From Emticicia agri (lineage in GTDB: Bacteria > Bacteroidota > Bacteroidia > Cytophagales > Spirosomataceae), in assembly GCF_004168285.1 (NCBI RefSeq), contig NZ_SEWF01000016.1:45909-109908 (forward strand): a DNA stretch of 64,000 nucleotides, written 5' to 3'. Positions 53,368 through 63,604 of the stretch are shown one piece after another; position 1 is the stretch's first letter; the number at the start of each line of letters is the position of its first letter. The translations under genes were made by a program, and so were the position numbers. Below the pieces are notes generated by a model, which saw nothing but the letters and a program-made list of their open reading frames with translations, was not told the origin of the DNA and made no database searches.

Positions 53368-54424
53368 TGTTCAAAATCATTTTTTGGTATAATGCTTTTT
53401 TAGAACCTTCTCTGATAACTCTTACGGTTAATTCAGTAGCAGGAAGGTTTTCAGGTAATAAGTATGCTTTACGTAGGTCTTTTACAAAACCTTCTTTGTG
53501 CATAATTTTAGAACCGTCCTGGTTAGTGATGTCCACAGTAACCATTTCGTTTTCGTTCATACCTGAAAGTTTCAGGAAGAACTCACCTTCTGTTGGGTTT
53601 GGATATACACCAATGCCCGGTTGAATGTTACGACTTTTTGCTAAAGTGAAAAGAGTACCGTCTTTCAGATTTGTTGCTGACGAAAGGTTAGCATCTTCAG
53701 TCATAGACCATGTGCCTTTATCTAAGAAAGCAATTCCGTCTAAATCAGCTTTGCTGTTTACTGAAACCTGTGCAGAACTTCTTGAAGATTCTGATTTTAA
53801 CGACCAGTATTCGCTTTGGTTCAGGGCATCAACACCTTCTGATACCTGATCTGATACATTTAATGGGCTTTTGAATAAGTAAGCAGCTGTAAGGGTTTGG
53901 CTTTCGTTGCTTCTGGCTACTTTGAAAGAGCGGAAGTTAGTACCATCACCTAATGGGAATTCAAAACCTTCATTTCCTTCTTTGCTTACTACTCCTTTTA
54001 CGTGCGAGAAATCTGAAGCACCACTGTATTTACCTGTCTGGCCAAATACTAAAGGATTTTGTGCAGAAGACTCAATAATACCTCTACGGAATGAAAGCGA
54101 TTCGTCGATACGAACAGGTGCTTCTAATTTTAAATCGTTGTCTAATAGCAATTGACCGAACGACAGTTCTTTTGAGCTTTTTAAAACCTGAGGTGTGCTG
54201 CCATCAAAAACAACAGTACCTGTCGATTTTACCGAACTAAAATTGTCAAAGTTTTTTTGGAAGTGTATCTTACCATTGTTTGTAAGTTTCCCTTCATTTA
54301 CTACATCAGTATTGAAACTAACCACTGCGCCTTCGCTTACATAAAAATCAGTGCCGTTAAATACCTGTGCGTGTAGTTGAGTAGCGACAAGGCATACTCC
54401 CAGAGAGTAAATAATTTTTTTCAT
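53363..54424 (-). CDS. T9SS type A sorting-domain protein
   Basis: 353 residues: a signal peptide (MKKIIYSLGVCLVATQLHAQ), a beta-rich body (GAVVSFNTDVVNEG, FPLGDGTNFRSFKVAR) and a C-terminal sorting domain beginning IGVYPNPTEGEFFLKL and ending KALYQKMILNK, so it is exported through the type IX system to the cell surface. The body has no recognised domain. The stop codon lies inside a 14-bp tandem repeat. Confidence 0.88.
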   Translation of the reverse strand: MKKIIYSLGVCLVATQLHAQVFNGTDFYVSEGAVVSFNTDVVNEGKLTNNGKIHFQKNFDNFSSVKSTGTVVFDGSTPQVLKSSKELSFGQLLLDNDLKLEAPVRIDESLSFRRGIIESSAQNPLVFGQTGKYSGASDFSHVKGVVSKEGNEGFEFPLGDGTNFRSFKVARSNESQTLTAAYLFKSPLNVSDQVSEGVDALNQSEYWSLKSESSRSSAQVSVNSKADLDGIAFLDKGTWSMTEDANLSSATNLKDGTLFTLAKSRNIQPGIGVYPNPTEGEFFLKLSGMNENEMVTVDITNQDGSKIMHKEGFVKDLRKAYLLPENLPATELTVRVIREGSKKALYQKMILNK

Positions 54425-54649
54425 ATAATCCTGCTTTATTTTTTCTGTTTTCCGATTATAAAATTAATGAGTGTAATTTAGAAAAAAAAAGAAATCTTCT
54501 AAATTTTATTTAATGGTAATTACAAATTATATGGGCAGGTCGACGTTTGTGTGCAATTTAGTCTAAGACTCTTCGTGTATTGTTAATTACTTTTTTGTAA
54601 ACAAATATCATTCCATTAGGCAGGCGTGCCAAAAAATATTTGGTATTTT

Positions 54650-55807
54650 TTAATATAATTTCACTTTATTTACTAAGAAAACCCACACTAATGCCAATGT
54701 GGCTATTAAACCAAAGGCAAATGGCAGGCTTACACTTTCGGAAACAAAGCCGATTAGTACAGGCCCGGCCAGAAATCCTCCCATACTAAAGGTATTCATA
54801 GTTGCCAACCCGGCACCTTTTGCCATACCCGGCACCCGTGCCGAACTGCCATATAAAATAGGTGCTCCGCATGATACCCCTGCTCCTACCAACGCAAAAC
54901 CTATAATGGCTGTTATAGTATAAGGTAAGAGAATAGCCAGTATAATACCGCTTACAGCAATAATACCACCGACCCTTAATACTGTATTACCACCATAACG
55001 AGGAATAAGTGCATCTCCGGCAAAACGCCCGACTGACATACACAACGAGTAACCTGCCAGACCCCAGCCAATGAAATAATCAGGGGTTTGTACCACGTCT
55101 CTCATATACACGGCTGTCCAGTCGGCCATAGTTCCCTCTGTAATATTGGTACACAGGCTTATCAATATCATTAATAATAAAGCTCCTTTCGGAAACACAA
55201 ACTTTGCGCCTTCGCTTTTTTCTATTTTTTCTTCATGAATACTGATAACTGTGGGGCGGATAAAAAACGCCAAAAAGATAAAACTGATAGCCAATAGCCA
55301 CATATGGTAGGCAGGTGGTATTTTCATACCCTGTGTAAAACTGGCTAAAATAGACCCAAACATTAAGCCTGCACTGAACATGCCGTGGCACGTTGACATA
55401 ATATTGATACTATACTGATGCTCTAAACTGGTAACGCAGGTATTCATAGACACATTGGTAGTAGAAATACTGATACCTACCAGAAACAAACTAATAGCTA
55501 CCAGGGGCAGGTAATCCATGCTTACGGGCATAGCATATATCACAGACATAAAAACCAGGCCTGCTAAGGTCATATTGCGCATACCAAAGCGGTTAATCAG
55601 CACAGTAGTGAAAGGATTCATGCCTGCTGCGCCTAAAGGCATACATAATAAGAGGAGACCCAATTGTGCATCGTCTAAGGCATATTTCTGTTTCACAAAA
55701 GGAATGAGCGTGGCCCAACTACCAAACAAAATTCCCATAGCTGTAAAAACCATAGCAACAGCTAAACTCTGACGATGAAAGAAAAAGGTGGATAAGTGCT
55801 TAAACAT
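54650..55807 (-). CDS. MFS transporter (YbjJ/FucP-like)
   Basis: 385 residues from ATG 55807; a TTG at 55876 is in frame but adds an unlikely extension. Twelve membrane helices. GILFGSWATLIPFVKQKYALDDAQLGLLLLCMPLG and the loop VLINRFGMRNMTLAG (A-motif-like) fit this MFS branch; CHGMFSAGLMFGS matches the YbjJ-like helix 5. Inner membrane; substrate unknown. Same strand as the VOC and HAD genes upstream. Confidence 0.85.
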   Translation of the reverse strand: MFKHLSTFFFHRQSLAVAMVFTAMGILFGSWATLIPFVKQKYALDDAQLGLLLLCMPLGAAGMNPFTTVLINRFGMRNMTLAGLVFMSVIYAMPVSMDYLPLVAISLFLVGISISTTNVSMNTCVTSLEHQYSINIMSTCHGMFSAGLMFGSILASFTQGMKIPPAYHMWLLAISFIFLAFFIRPTVISIHEEKIEKSEGAKFVFPKGALLLMILISLCTNITEGTMADWTAVYMRDVVQTPDYFIGWGLAGYSLCMSVGRFAGDALIPRYGGNTVLRVGGIIAVSGIILAILLPYTITAIIGFALVGAGVSCGAPILYGSSARVPGMAKGAGLATMNTFSMGGFLAGPVLIGFVSESVSLPFAFGLIATLALVWVFLVNKVKLY

Positions 55808-55894
55808 AAATAATGGAAATGAACGAAACACATACAATACTCGTATGTTTAGGAATGATACACTTTCTTTGGTCAAATAATTTTCTCCGGATAT

Positions 55895-56284
55895 TTAAGC
55901 CGTAATCTCAATTCTGTTTTTTTCGGGGTCTAATACCACACTCTCATAATAGCCATCACCTGTCCATCTGGGTTCGCCCACAATCTCAAAAGCATCTTTT
56001 CTGAAAACCTTGGTCAGTTCATCTACTCTTTCTTTGCTACCTACCGAAACAGCAAAGTGTGTAATACCTATCAATTGTTGATGTCCGTCATTTTTTGTGT
56101 CTATAATACCCGGCATTTGCATCAATTCCAATCTTGCTCCCGAACCAAAAGAGATAAAATAAGACTCAAAGTTTTTCTTATCATTGCGATACTTCCCGTT
56201 CGACTCTCCCTCAAAATACTTCACATAAAAACTTCTCATTAACTCTAAATCTCTTACCCAGATGGCCAAATGCTCAATTTTCAT
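55895..56284 (-). CDS. VOC-family (glyoxalase/bleomycin-resistance-like) protein
   Basis: 129 residues with two beta-alpha-beta-beta-beta units. Metal-ligand candidates are His5 (IEHLAIWV), Glu53 (ARLELMQM), the second-half His (GITHFAVSV) and the terminal Glu (NRIEITA). Probably a metal-dependent lyase or dioxygenase-type enzyme of unknown substrate. Its start codon overlaps the HAD gene's stop by 3 bp, so they are translationally coupled. Confidence 0.88.
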   Translation of the reverse strand: MKIEHLAIWVRDLELMRSFYVKYFEGESNGKYRNDKKNFESYFISFGSGARLELMQMPGIIDTKNDGHQQLIGITHFAVSVGSKERVDELTKVFRKDAFEIVGEPRWTGDGYYESVVLDPEKNRIEITA

Positions 56285-56943
56285 GATTCAAACAATGATT
56301 TAATTTTCTCATAACTCATCTCCTTATAATTCACAATGTAATCATCGCACACAGGGAGTTCTTCTTTTTTATAGGTACTCAATACGCCTACCACTTTTGC
56401 CCCTGCGGCTTTTCCGGCCGATACGCCCGAATGTGAATCTTCAAAAACAACACAGTTTTCAGGCAATACTCCCAGATTAGCCGCTGATTTCAGATAAACT
56501 TCCGGGTTAGGCTTATGATGTATCACATCAGAACTTGATAATAAAGACTGCATCTTGTCTGCCAATGGCAGTTTACTCAGAATTAACTCAAGGTTCTCTA
56601 CAGGTGCCGACGTAGCAATACCTGTTTTCACCCCATTCGCTTTCAGGTCGTCTATAAATGCTAATAAACCGGCAATTGGTATTACCTCCGGTTCATACAA
56701 TTGTCTGAAAAGTGCTTCTTTTTCAAACTCCATCGCAATAAACTCATCACCTATTACGTCTCTTTTAAGAAAGTGTTTCAGAATGTAACTATTGCTTTTG
56801 CCATACATATGGGCAATAAACTCGTCTTCAGTGGCAACAATCTCAAATTTTTTCAAGAATGCTTTCCAGGCAAGTGAGTGGTGAGGGTTCGTGTCACAGA
56901 TGACACCGTCCATATCAAATATTACTGCAAATGGTGTTTCCAA
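56281..56943 (-). CDS. HAD-family hydrolase (beta-phosphoglucomutase/phosphatase-like)
   Basis: 220 residues from TTG 56943, the only usable start, since a stop codon precedes it and the first Met is within the catalytic motif. VIFDMDGVICDTNP carries nucleophile Asp9 and Asp11; IATSAPVENLE the Ser/Thr motif; HHKPNPEVYL the Lys; VVFEDSHSGVSAG the acidic end. A helical cap lies at about 15-80. Likely a sugar-phosphate phosphatase or mutase. The TTG start may keep expression low. Confidence 0.9.
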   Translation of the reverse strand: METPFAVIFDMDGVICDTNPHHSLAWKAFLKKFEIVATEDEFIAHMYGKSNSYILKHFLKRDVIGDEFIAMEFEKEALFRQLYEPEVIPIAGLLAFIDDLKANGVKTGIATSAPVENLELILSKLPLADKMQSLLSSSDVIHHKPNPEVYLKSAANLGVLPENCVVFEDSHSGVSAGKAAGAKVVGVLSTYKKEELPVCDDYIVNYKEMSYEKIKSLFES

Positions 56944-56993
56944 TATTCAATTAGAGTATGTTAAATTTTGTTATTCTGACCGAAAAGCGCAGA

Positions 56994-57073
56994 TTTTTTA
57001 GACAGACAAGGCAGATTTTGCAGATGTAGCCAGCAGCTACATCGAAAAAATGTAACGCAGTATGTCTGAAAAA
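56994..57073. repeat. Imperfect palindrome
   Basis: TTTTTTAGACA (56994-57004) partly pairs with TGTCTGAAAAA (57063-57073), and the centre GATGTAGC-N5-GCTACATC (57023-57043) pairs exactly. Intervening flanks pair poorly. May be an interspersed repeat. Confidence 0.4.
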
Positions 57074-57189
57074 GATGCCTTTGCAGGTCGAATCATAAAT
57101 TTTAAACATGCTCTTCAATCATTTTTTTGCAAAATTAGGGCATTTAGTCTGTGTTTACTACTCATTTATTTACTAATAATGATACATGG

Positions 57190-57222
57190 TTGACAATATG
57201 TCGTTCAAAAATCTTAAATTTG
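57190..57222 (+). promoter_or_regulatory. Probable promoter of the SGNH esterase gene
   Basis: TTG at 57190-57192 and TAAATTTG at 57215-57222, 28 bp before the ATG at 57250. Spacer is 22 bp, a little long for the Bacteroidota consensus. Confidence 0.5.
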
Positions 57223-57249
57223 CACCAAACCCTGCTAAAACTGTTTAAG

Positions 57250-59826
57250 ATGTTCTGTAATGTGTTTAAAGTTTTCAGAAGAAAACATATTTTGTCTTTA
57301 TGTGTGTTTCTTTTTTCTATTCATTCCTTTGCTCAGATTTCACTTTCTTTTCCTACCAACCGGGCTGTTTTTCAAAGAAACAACGATAACCTGGGCTTTA
57401 TTAATATTATAGGTAATTACTCGCAACCTGTTGATAAAATTGAAGCAAGGTTGATTCCGGTTGCAGACGGCCTGGGCACACCTATGGATTGGATTTCGAT
57501 ACAAGAAAACCCAAAGGGTGGTTATTTTTCCGGAAGAATGCCGGGCTTTGGTGGCTGGTACAAGATGGAAGTGAGAGCCGTAAAAAGTGGTACTATCATC
57601 CAAACCATTACTGTTGACAAAGTAGGTATCGGTGAGGTATTTGTAGCTTTAGGACAGTCGAATGCTTCAGGCCTTCCCCTTTCAGAACTACCTGGCAACA
57701 TGGTTTTGAGCGCAACTGACGACCGGGTAAATGCCGTTAATTTCAGTAATAGTCCTGTTTTAGACCCGCTGCCTGAAAACCTCAATTTTGTTCATTTAGA
57801 GGCAGAAGTTAACATAGCCCCTGCAGGAAATACAGCCTGGTGCTACGGCGAATTGGGAGATAGATTAGCCAGAAGACTGAATGTACCTATCATGTTTTTT
57901 AATGCTGGAGAATTAAGCGTTTCAGTAGGTAACTGGCGCGAAAGTGCGGAAGGCAAACCTACCACCAATATATTTGGCCAGGTACTGCCTAAACTCTTAC
58001 CCTATACCAATCTGCGCAATACTTTACAATATTATGGAGCATTGTTAGGTGTGCGCTCTTTATTGTGGCTACAGGGTGAAACAGATAACTTCCCTAATCT
58101 CTTCGGCCTGAAAGCAGCCGATTATGCCTCCAATCTTCAGACAGTCATAGATATTACCCGTGCACAATTCAGTGGTAATTTAAGCTGGGCGGTGGCCCGT
58201 ACCTCAGTCACCTATCTGCATCCATCAAATCCTGAAATTATCGAAGGGCAGAATATTGTTATCGGTCGGGCAGGGAATAATGTATTTCCAGGACCATTTA
58301 CTGATGATTTACAGCCAAACAGACCTGATTTTGTACATTTTAATAATGCAGGGCCGGGTAATATGGGGCTTAGTATGCTGGCTGAAGCCTGGGATAAATC
58401 TTTAGACAATAATTTTTTTGTGAGCTCTACCCCGGTAATGGCAAGGTCTGCGGTAGATATTACTCTCGCCTGCAATGGCAATAATAAGGCAGTACTGACC
58501 TTGCCGGATAATCTGACAAATTATAACTGGTCGAACGGTTCTCACACAAATCAGATAACTGTGGATAAAGGTACTTACTCTGTAAAAGTGAGAGATCTGC
58601 AGGGTAATCAGTTATTGGTACCGAGTGTGAACACTAATTTTATTTATCCGGTTACCAAACCTCAGATTACGCATGACGAAGAGTTAGAGTTTTGCGCCAA
58701 TATCAAATCAAGCATTAATCTGAAAGCAGAAGGCAGTGAGTTTAAAAATTTCTTATGGAGTACAGGAGCGGCCGCACCCCAAATAACAGTTAGTAATAGC
58801 GGACACTTCTCTGTAAAAGGCTTTAATGAATTTGGTTGTTATTCGGCTAATTCTGATAGCACAGCAGTCAAAATAAATCCTGCACCTGTTAAGCCTCAGA
58901 TTGCTGTTTCACCCAATGCTTCGGTCTGTGAAGGCACCTCTATTCAACTGAGCGTAAACAGCGACGATAACCTCTTCTGGAATAATGCCTCTACTGCCAA
59001 AGATTTTGCGATAGATGCGGTAGGAATTTATGATTTTAATGTAGAAGCCACCAATGTGTTTGGCTGTAAAACATTATCAGATAATGTGAGTGTAAGAATA
59101 AACCCTCTCCCTGCCAAACCCGGCATTACTATTTCTCCAGATACAGTTTCATGCCAGGGTACTGCCATCAAATTAAGTACTGATTCGAATGAAAACGTTC
59201 TTTGGAGCAATAATAGCATTGCTAAAGAAATCTCAGTAGATTCGGTGGGTGATTATGCCTTTAAGGTAAAGGCTATTACTTCTTTCGGCTGTATTCAGGA
59301 ATCCGATACACGTACTGTACATATCAGAGAAACCCCGAAAACACCTGATTTAGATAAACTCGGCATTTATACGCTTCAGGCTCAAAATGTAATGCTCGGC
59401 CCATCAGACCAGTTTCAATGGATTCGGGAGAATACAAAGCTTACTGCTACTCAAGCATCTTCGTTAAAGGTGCAGGAGGCGGGCAATTATCAGGTTTCTG
59501 TCGTGCGAACTTACCAGTTAGGCACCCGGACACTCACGTGCGAGTCTGTTTCATCAAAGTCTTTACTGGTAAGATTAGTGGCGGACGATATTACTTTATA
59601 TCCGAACCCTGCTCAGGATCTTATTTATCTTGAAACCAAAGAAAATTTAAAGAATGTAATACTTGAATTTTACACTTATGCAGGCAAATTGGCGTATACA
59701 TTTACTATTACTGATACAACCGAACGCAAAGGACTTGATTTAAGAAGTGTAGAAAACGGCAGCTATATTGTAAAAATAAAAGGTGCCGATTTTGAGAAAT
59801 CCGAGCGCATAATTATTACTCAATAA
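57250..59826 (+). CDS. Secreted SGNH/sialate O-acetylesterase-like enzyme with T9SS tail
   Basis: 858 residues from ATG 57250; the earlier GTG at 57151 would lie upstream of the promoter and is rejected. The signal peptide ends IHSFAQ. The esterase domain (about 125-390) has nucleophile Ser137 in VALGQSNASG, LWLQGETDN (block III) and FVHFNNAG with the catalytic His. About three Ig-like repeats follow, two closely related (VSPNASVCEGTSIQLS and ISPDTVSCQGTAIKLS), then a T9SS type A domain starting LYPNPAQDLIYL. Likely deacetylates polysaccharides at the cell surface. Confidence 0.9.
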   Translation: MFCNVFKVFRRKHILSLCVFLFSIHSFAQISLSFPTNRAVFQRNNDNLGFINIIGNYSQPVDKIEARLIPVADGLGTPMDWISIQENPKGGYFSGRMPGFGGWYKMEVRAVKSGTIIQTITVDKVGIGEVFVALGQSNASGLPLSELPGNMVLSATDDRVNAVNFSNSPVLDPLPENLNFVHLEAEVNIAPAGNTAWCYGELGDRLARRLNVPIMFFNAGELSVSVGNWRESAEGKPTTNIFGQVLPKLLPYTNLRNTLQYYGALLGVRSLLWLQGETDNFPNLFGLKAADYASNLQTVIDITRAQFSGNLSWAVARTSVTYLHPSNPEIIEGQNIVIGRAGNNVFPGPFTDDLQPNRPDFVHFNNAGPGNMGLSMLAEAWDKSLDNNFFVSSTPVMARSAVDITLACNGNNKAVLTLPDNLTNYNWSNGSHTNQITVDKGTYSVKVRDLQGNQLLVPSVNTNFIYPVTKPQITHDEELEFCANIKSSINLKAEGSEFKNFLWSTGAAAPQITVSNSGHFSVKGFNEFGCYSANSDSTAVKINPAPVKPQIAVSPNASVCEGTSIQLSVNSDDNLFWNNASTAKDFAIDAVGIYDFNVEATNVFGCKTLSDNVSVRINPLPAKPGITISPDTVSCQGTAIKLSTDSNENVLWSNNSIAKEISVDSVGDYAFKVKAITSFGCIQESDTRTVHIRETPKTPDLDKLGIYTLQAQNVMLGPSDQFQWIRENTKLTATQASSLKVQEAGNYQVSVVRTYQLGTRTLTCESVSSKSLLVRLVADDITLYPNPAQDLIYLETKENLKNVILEFYTYAGKLAYTFTITDTTERKGLDLRSVENGSYIVKIKGADFEKSERIIITQ

Positions 59827-60256
59827 TAAAGAACTATCTCTATCAATATTTGGTTACAATAGATGAGGTTTATCTAAGTAATTGAGAGGTTAATAAATTG
59901 ATTATTAAACATTAAGTAAGATTAAAAATTGTTTTTAAAAATTTGTCGAATTTGGTAGAGACCCAATGCTTTGCGTCTCCGAGGGCATATCTGCATCAAT
60001 ACATTCAGATTGAAGAAGATATTTCCAACCAAAAAGATAGTTTTTTGCTATTTACAGCCCCTTGGAGACACAACGCATTCGGTGGGTCGTTACCCCGTCT
60101 CTACGAAAAACAATTATTTTTGCACTTCAATAAATGTTTAGTCTTCAAATAAGTATCAATCCATTCTTCTCAATTCCTGTATGGTTTTATTATAACATTT
60201 ATCAAACTCCAAATATAAATACCTGACCTTCCGGTAAGGAAACAGGCTTTTTCTTC
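59827..60256. other. 430-bp spacer before uvrA
   Basis: No credible gene; ORFs here are low-complexity or read through palindromes. It holds two degenerate TAGAGACG-type half-palindromes (59954-59980 and 60064-60105). The sequence just before uvrA has a short CCTT/AAGG hairpin (about 60230-60240). Confidence 0.55.
59954..60105. repeat. Degenerate TAGAGACG palindrome pair
   Basis: GGTAGAGACCCAATGC at 59954-59969 and GTCTCTACG at 60097-60105 are in inverted orientation, with inner partners GCGTCTCC (59973-59980) and GGAGACACAACGC (60064-60076). Related by wording to the hairpin at 52235-52271. Possibly one decayed interspersed element with an 80-bp insertion. Confidence 0.5.
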
Positions 60257-63106
60257 ATGGAAAATTCTTCACGTAGCTTTATAAAATACCCTGATGTTGA
60301 TGGCCTTGACCCTAAGCATTTCATTATCATCAAAGGAGCAAAAGTAAATAATTTAAAAAATATAGATGTTGCTATTCCACGCAACAAATTAGTGGTAGTA
60401 ACGGGACTATCAGGCAGTGGAAAATCATCATTGGCATTTGATACACTTTTTGCCGAAGGGCAACGAATGTATGTAGAGAGTTTGAGCTCGTATGCCCGGC
60501 AGTTTTTAGGGCGCATGGAAAAACCCGATGTTGAATACATTAAGGGCGTATCGCCTGCCATTGCCATTGAGCAAAAAGTAGCTACTAAAAACCCTCGCTC
60601 AACCGTAGGTACTACTACCGAAATCTACGATTACCTCAAGCTTTTATTTGCCCGTATCGGTATTACCTATTCGCCGCAGACAGGACGGGAGGTAAAAAAA
60701 GATACCGTTACCGATGTAGTTAATTTTATTCTCTCACATGCAGAAGGTACCAGAGTAATGGTACTGACTCCCTTAAAAATCAAGGATAATCGTAAAATCA
60801 AGAAAGAATTAGACCTTTTGCTTCAAAAAGGCTATACCCGTGTGTTGATTGATGGAGAAATCAAGCAGATTGAAGAAATAGTAGAGGCAGAGTACGTGAT
60901 TGATGAAAATCAACATAAAATTGAGATTCTGATTGATAGAAATACCGTAAAACATGAGGATGAAGATACGCAGTTCCGTTTTTCAGACTCAGTTCAGACA
61001 GCATTTCTGGAAGGAGAAGGCGAATGTATTATAGACGTAGTAGGTGTGGAAAAACGCACTTTTTCAGATAAATTTGAATTAGACGGAATGACCTTTGAAG
61101 AACCAAGTGTCAATCTGTTTACATTTAATAACCCATACGGGGCCTGCAAGCGTTGTGAGGGTTTTGGTAAAATATTAGGCATAGACCCTGACCTGGTGAT
61201 TCCTGATAAAAACCTTTCCATTTTTGAAGGAGCTATTGTTCCGTGGAGAACTGACCGGATGAGTGAGTGGCTGGCTCCTTTACTGCGAAACGGCATACGC
61301 TTCGATTTCCCGATTCATCGGGCTTACAGGGACCTGACTCAGGAACAAAAAGATTTGCTCTGGACAGGTAACTCTTATTTTCAGGGCTTGAATGCCTTTT
61401 TTGCAGACGTAGAAAGTCAGGTATATAAAGTACAGTACAGAGTCATGCTTTCGCGTTATCGTGGGCGCACTGATTGCCCTGATTGTCGGGGTTCTCGTTT
61501 GCGTAAAGATGCGGCTTATGTAAAAATAGGCGGGGTATCTATTACAGACATTGTATTGATGCCTATTTCTGACGTAATACAGTTTTTCAAAAAATTAGAA
61601 CTCCCAGACTATCAGCAAGGAGTTTCTAAAAGAATATTGATAGAAATTAACAGCCGTCTTGATTTTATGGAACGGGTAGGTTTAGGTTATTTAACCCTGA
61701 ATCGATTAACCTCTTCTTTATCAGGTGGCGAATTTCAACGTATCAAACTGGCTACTTCTTTAGGTAGTGCTTTGGTAGGTTCTATGTATATTCTTGACGA
61801 ACCAAGTATTGGTCTGCACCCAAGAGATACCCGCCGATTAGTAGGCGTATTAGAATCGCTGAGAGACTTGGGCAACAGTGTAGTAGTAGTAGAGCATGAA
61901 GAAGAAGTAATGATAGCTGCCGACGAAATTGTGGACATAGGCCCGGAAGCAGGAACTTTAGGCGGGCATCTTATTTTTCAGGGGAGTTGGGAGGATATTA
62001 AAAAAACAGAAAAGGCGGAGGGCAGCCACACAATCCGCTTCCTGACCGGAGAAGATCAAGTACCCGTGCCTTTACAAAGACGAAAACCTACTGATTTTAT
62101 TGAGATTAAAGGTGCTCGTGAGAATAATTTGAAAGAAGTTGATGTAAAGTTTCCGATTGGTACGCTTACGGTAGTTACAGGGGTTAGTGGTTCAGGCAAA
62201 TCTACGTTGGTACGTAAAATTCTGTTCCCTGCTATTGCCCGGTTAAAAGGAGAATACAGCGAAGAAGCCGGAAAATATAGCGACCTGACAGGCTCATTAG
62301 ACAGAATCACCCAGATTGAAATGGTAGACCAGAATCCTATTGGTAAATCTTCCCGTTCAAATCCGGTAACCTATATCAAGGCTTATGATTATATCCGTCA
62401 ACTAATGGCCGACCAGCAATTATCAAAAGCCCGTGATTATAAACCTGCTTTTTTCTCTTTTAATGTAGATGGCGGACGTTGTGAGGCTTGTCAGGGAGAA
62501 GGTGAACAAACCATCGAAATGCAATTCATGGCCGATGTACGCCTGAAATGCGAAAGCTGTGGGGGTAAACGTTTCAAACAAGAGATATTAGAAGTAAAAT
62601 ATAAAGAGAAAGACATTGCTGATATTCTCGGAATGACCGTTGATGAAGCCATTGCATTCTTTAAAGAGAGCGACCCTAAATTGGCCGACAAACTACAACC
62701 CCTGCAAGACGTAGGCTTGGGCTATATTGGTCTGGGGCAATCGTCAAGTACATTGTCTGGTGGAGAAGCACAACGAGTGAAATTAGCTTTCTTTTTAAGC
62801 AAAGGCAATGCAGATAAGGGTAAGACTTTATTTGTATTTGATGAACCTACCACGGGGCTACATTTTCATGACATCAAGAAATTGCTGAAAGCCATCAACG
62901 CTTTAGTTGACCAGGGAGATTCTGTGATTATCATTGAACATAATATGGAAATCATTAAATCAGCCGACTGGATTATTGATTTAGGGCCAGAAGGTGGCGA
63001 GAAAGGTGGTTATGTGACTTTTGAAGGCACACCCGAAGACATGGTAAAACTCGAAAATAACTACACAGCAGCGTTTCTGAAAGAAAAGATAAAGAGCGTT
63101 TCTTAA
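60257..63106 (+). CDS. uvrA: Excinuclease ABC subunit A
   Basis: 949 residues; an ABC-type ATPase dimer that finds bulky DNA lesions for nucleotide excision repair. Walker A of the first half is GLSGSGKSS (50-58) and of the second [12 protein letters not shown] signatures are [12 protein letters not shown] and [12 protein letters not shown]. Zinc ligands are in [22 protein letters not shown] and [13 protein letters not shown] with [10 protein letters not shown]. Full length for UvrA1. It starts at ATG 60257. Confidence 0.98.
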   Translation: MENSSRSFIKYPDVDGLDPKHFIIIKGAKVNNLKNIDVAIPRNKLVVVTGLSGSGKSSLAFDTLFAEGQRMYVESLSSYARQFLGRMEKPDVEYIKGVSPAIAIEQKVATKNPRSTVGTTTEIYDYLKLLFARIGITYSPQTGREVKKDTVTDVVNFILSHAEGTRVMVLTPLKIKDNRKIKKELDLLLQKGYTRVLIDGEIKQIEEIVEAEYVIDENQHKIEILIDRNTVKHEDEDTQFRFSDSVQTAFLEGEGECIIDVVGVEKRTFSDKFELDGMTFEEPSVNLFTFNNPYGACKRCEGFGKILGIDPDLVIPDKNLSIFEGAIVPWRTDRMSEWLAPLLRNGIRFDFPIHRAYRDLTQEQKDLLWTGNSYFQGLNAFFADVESQVYKVQYRVMLSRYRGRTDCPDCRGSRLRKDAAYVKIGGVSITDIVLMPISDVIQFFKKLELPDYQQGVSKRILIEINSRLDFMERVGLGYLTLNRLTSSLSGGEFQRIKLATSLGSALVGSMYILDEPSIGLHPRDTRRLVGVLESLRDLGNSVVVVEHEEEVMIAADEIVDIGPEAGTLGGHLIFQGSWEDIKKTEKAEGSHTIRFLTGEDQVPVPLQRRKPTDFIEIKGARENNLKEVDVKFPIGTLTVVTGVSGSGKSTLVRKILFPAIARLKGEYSEEAGKYSDLTGSLDRITQIEMVDQNPIGKSSRSNPVTYIKAYDYIRQLMADQQLSKARDYKPAFFSFNVDGGRCEACQGEGEQTIEMQFMADVRLKCESCGGKRFKQEILEVKYKEKDIADILGMTVDEAIAFFKESDPKLADKLQPLQDVGLGYIGLGQSSSTLSGGEAQRVKLAFFLSKGNADKGKTLFVFDEPTTGLHFHDIKKLLKAINALVDQGDSVIIIEHNMEIIKSADWIIDLGPEGGEKGGYVTFEGTPEDMVKLENNYTAAFLKEKIKSVS

Positions 63107-63260
63107 GAGAATAGTGTACTAAACATTATTTGACAAGGTTTCGCCTCGTGCAACATCCACCCGCCCTCTCTGTACGGCGGCTACTATAATAGTAGGCAGA
63201 ATTGATGAGGTCTTTGTATATGACTAAATTGCCAAAAAAGTTCAGATAGAATCATCCTTA

Positions 63261-63398
63261 ATGAGTTTCATGCCGGATAAGATAGAAGACTTTCGGCAAA
63301 AGTCAGCTTATCGCCATCCTTTAAAACCAGCTTTGGTAATCGTTATGCTGGACATTATAAGTTCACAATTGTCTGAAAGTCTTGAGTTGCTTTGTTAA
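63261..63398 (+). pseudogene. Transposase relic (ISAs1-like N-terminal fragment)
   Basis: A 45-residue frame reads IEDFRQKSAYRHPLKPALVIVML, which resembles the DFR...YPL..+L...+ opening of ISAs1-family transposases, then stops. No homologous continuation in the next frames is evident by eye. Assignment is tentative. Confidence 0.4.
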
Positions 63399-63470
63399 AG
63401 ATAATCAACAACCTTTGTTGAAACTTTTGATGTACCATAAGGTATATCCACATTCGGAACCAGTTTGTAA

Positions 63471-63507
63471 AGCATTGATTTTGAAGTTGCTACTCAAAAT
63501 CAATGCT
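63471..63507. repeat. Perfect 14-bp hairpin upstream of transposase
   Basis: AGCATTGATTTTGA pairs with TCAAAATCAATGCT around a 9-nt loop. Could protect the element from impinging transcription or be an IS end. Confidence 0.5.
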
Positions 63508-63604
63508 GAATGTAAACAGCTCATCCTTTAGCTATCCAATATAAATGTGAATCAAGGGTTGAAATTATCAGAAACAAACAAGGAGTATTTTGTTAAATTG
63601 CAAA

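Larger units (their letters stand above)
56944..57249. other. 306-bp divergent spacer
   Basis: Between HAD (minus) and the SGNH esterase (plus). Contains an imperfect palindrome at 56994-57073 and a TAAATTTG -7 element for the esterase at 57215-57222, with TTGACA at 57190-57195 upstream. No ORF of interest. Confidence 0.6.
63107..63604. other. Spacer with transposase debris
   Basis: 498 bp between uvrA and a transposase start. Contains a 45-codon transposase relic (63261-63398) and a 14-bp perfect hairpin AGCATTGATTTTGA (63471-63484) with TCAAAATCAATGCT (63494-63507). Otherwise stops in all frames. Confidence 0.55.

Noticed and set aside
59943..60152. 69-codon ORF upstream of uvrA
   Set aside because: It runs through decayed palindromic repeats and has no conserved feature.
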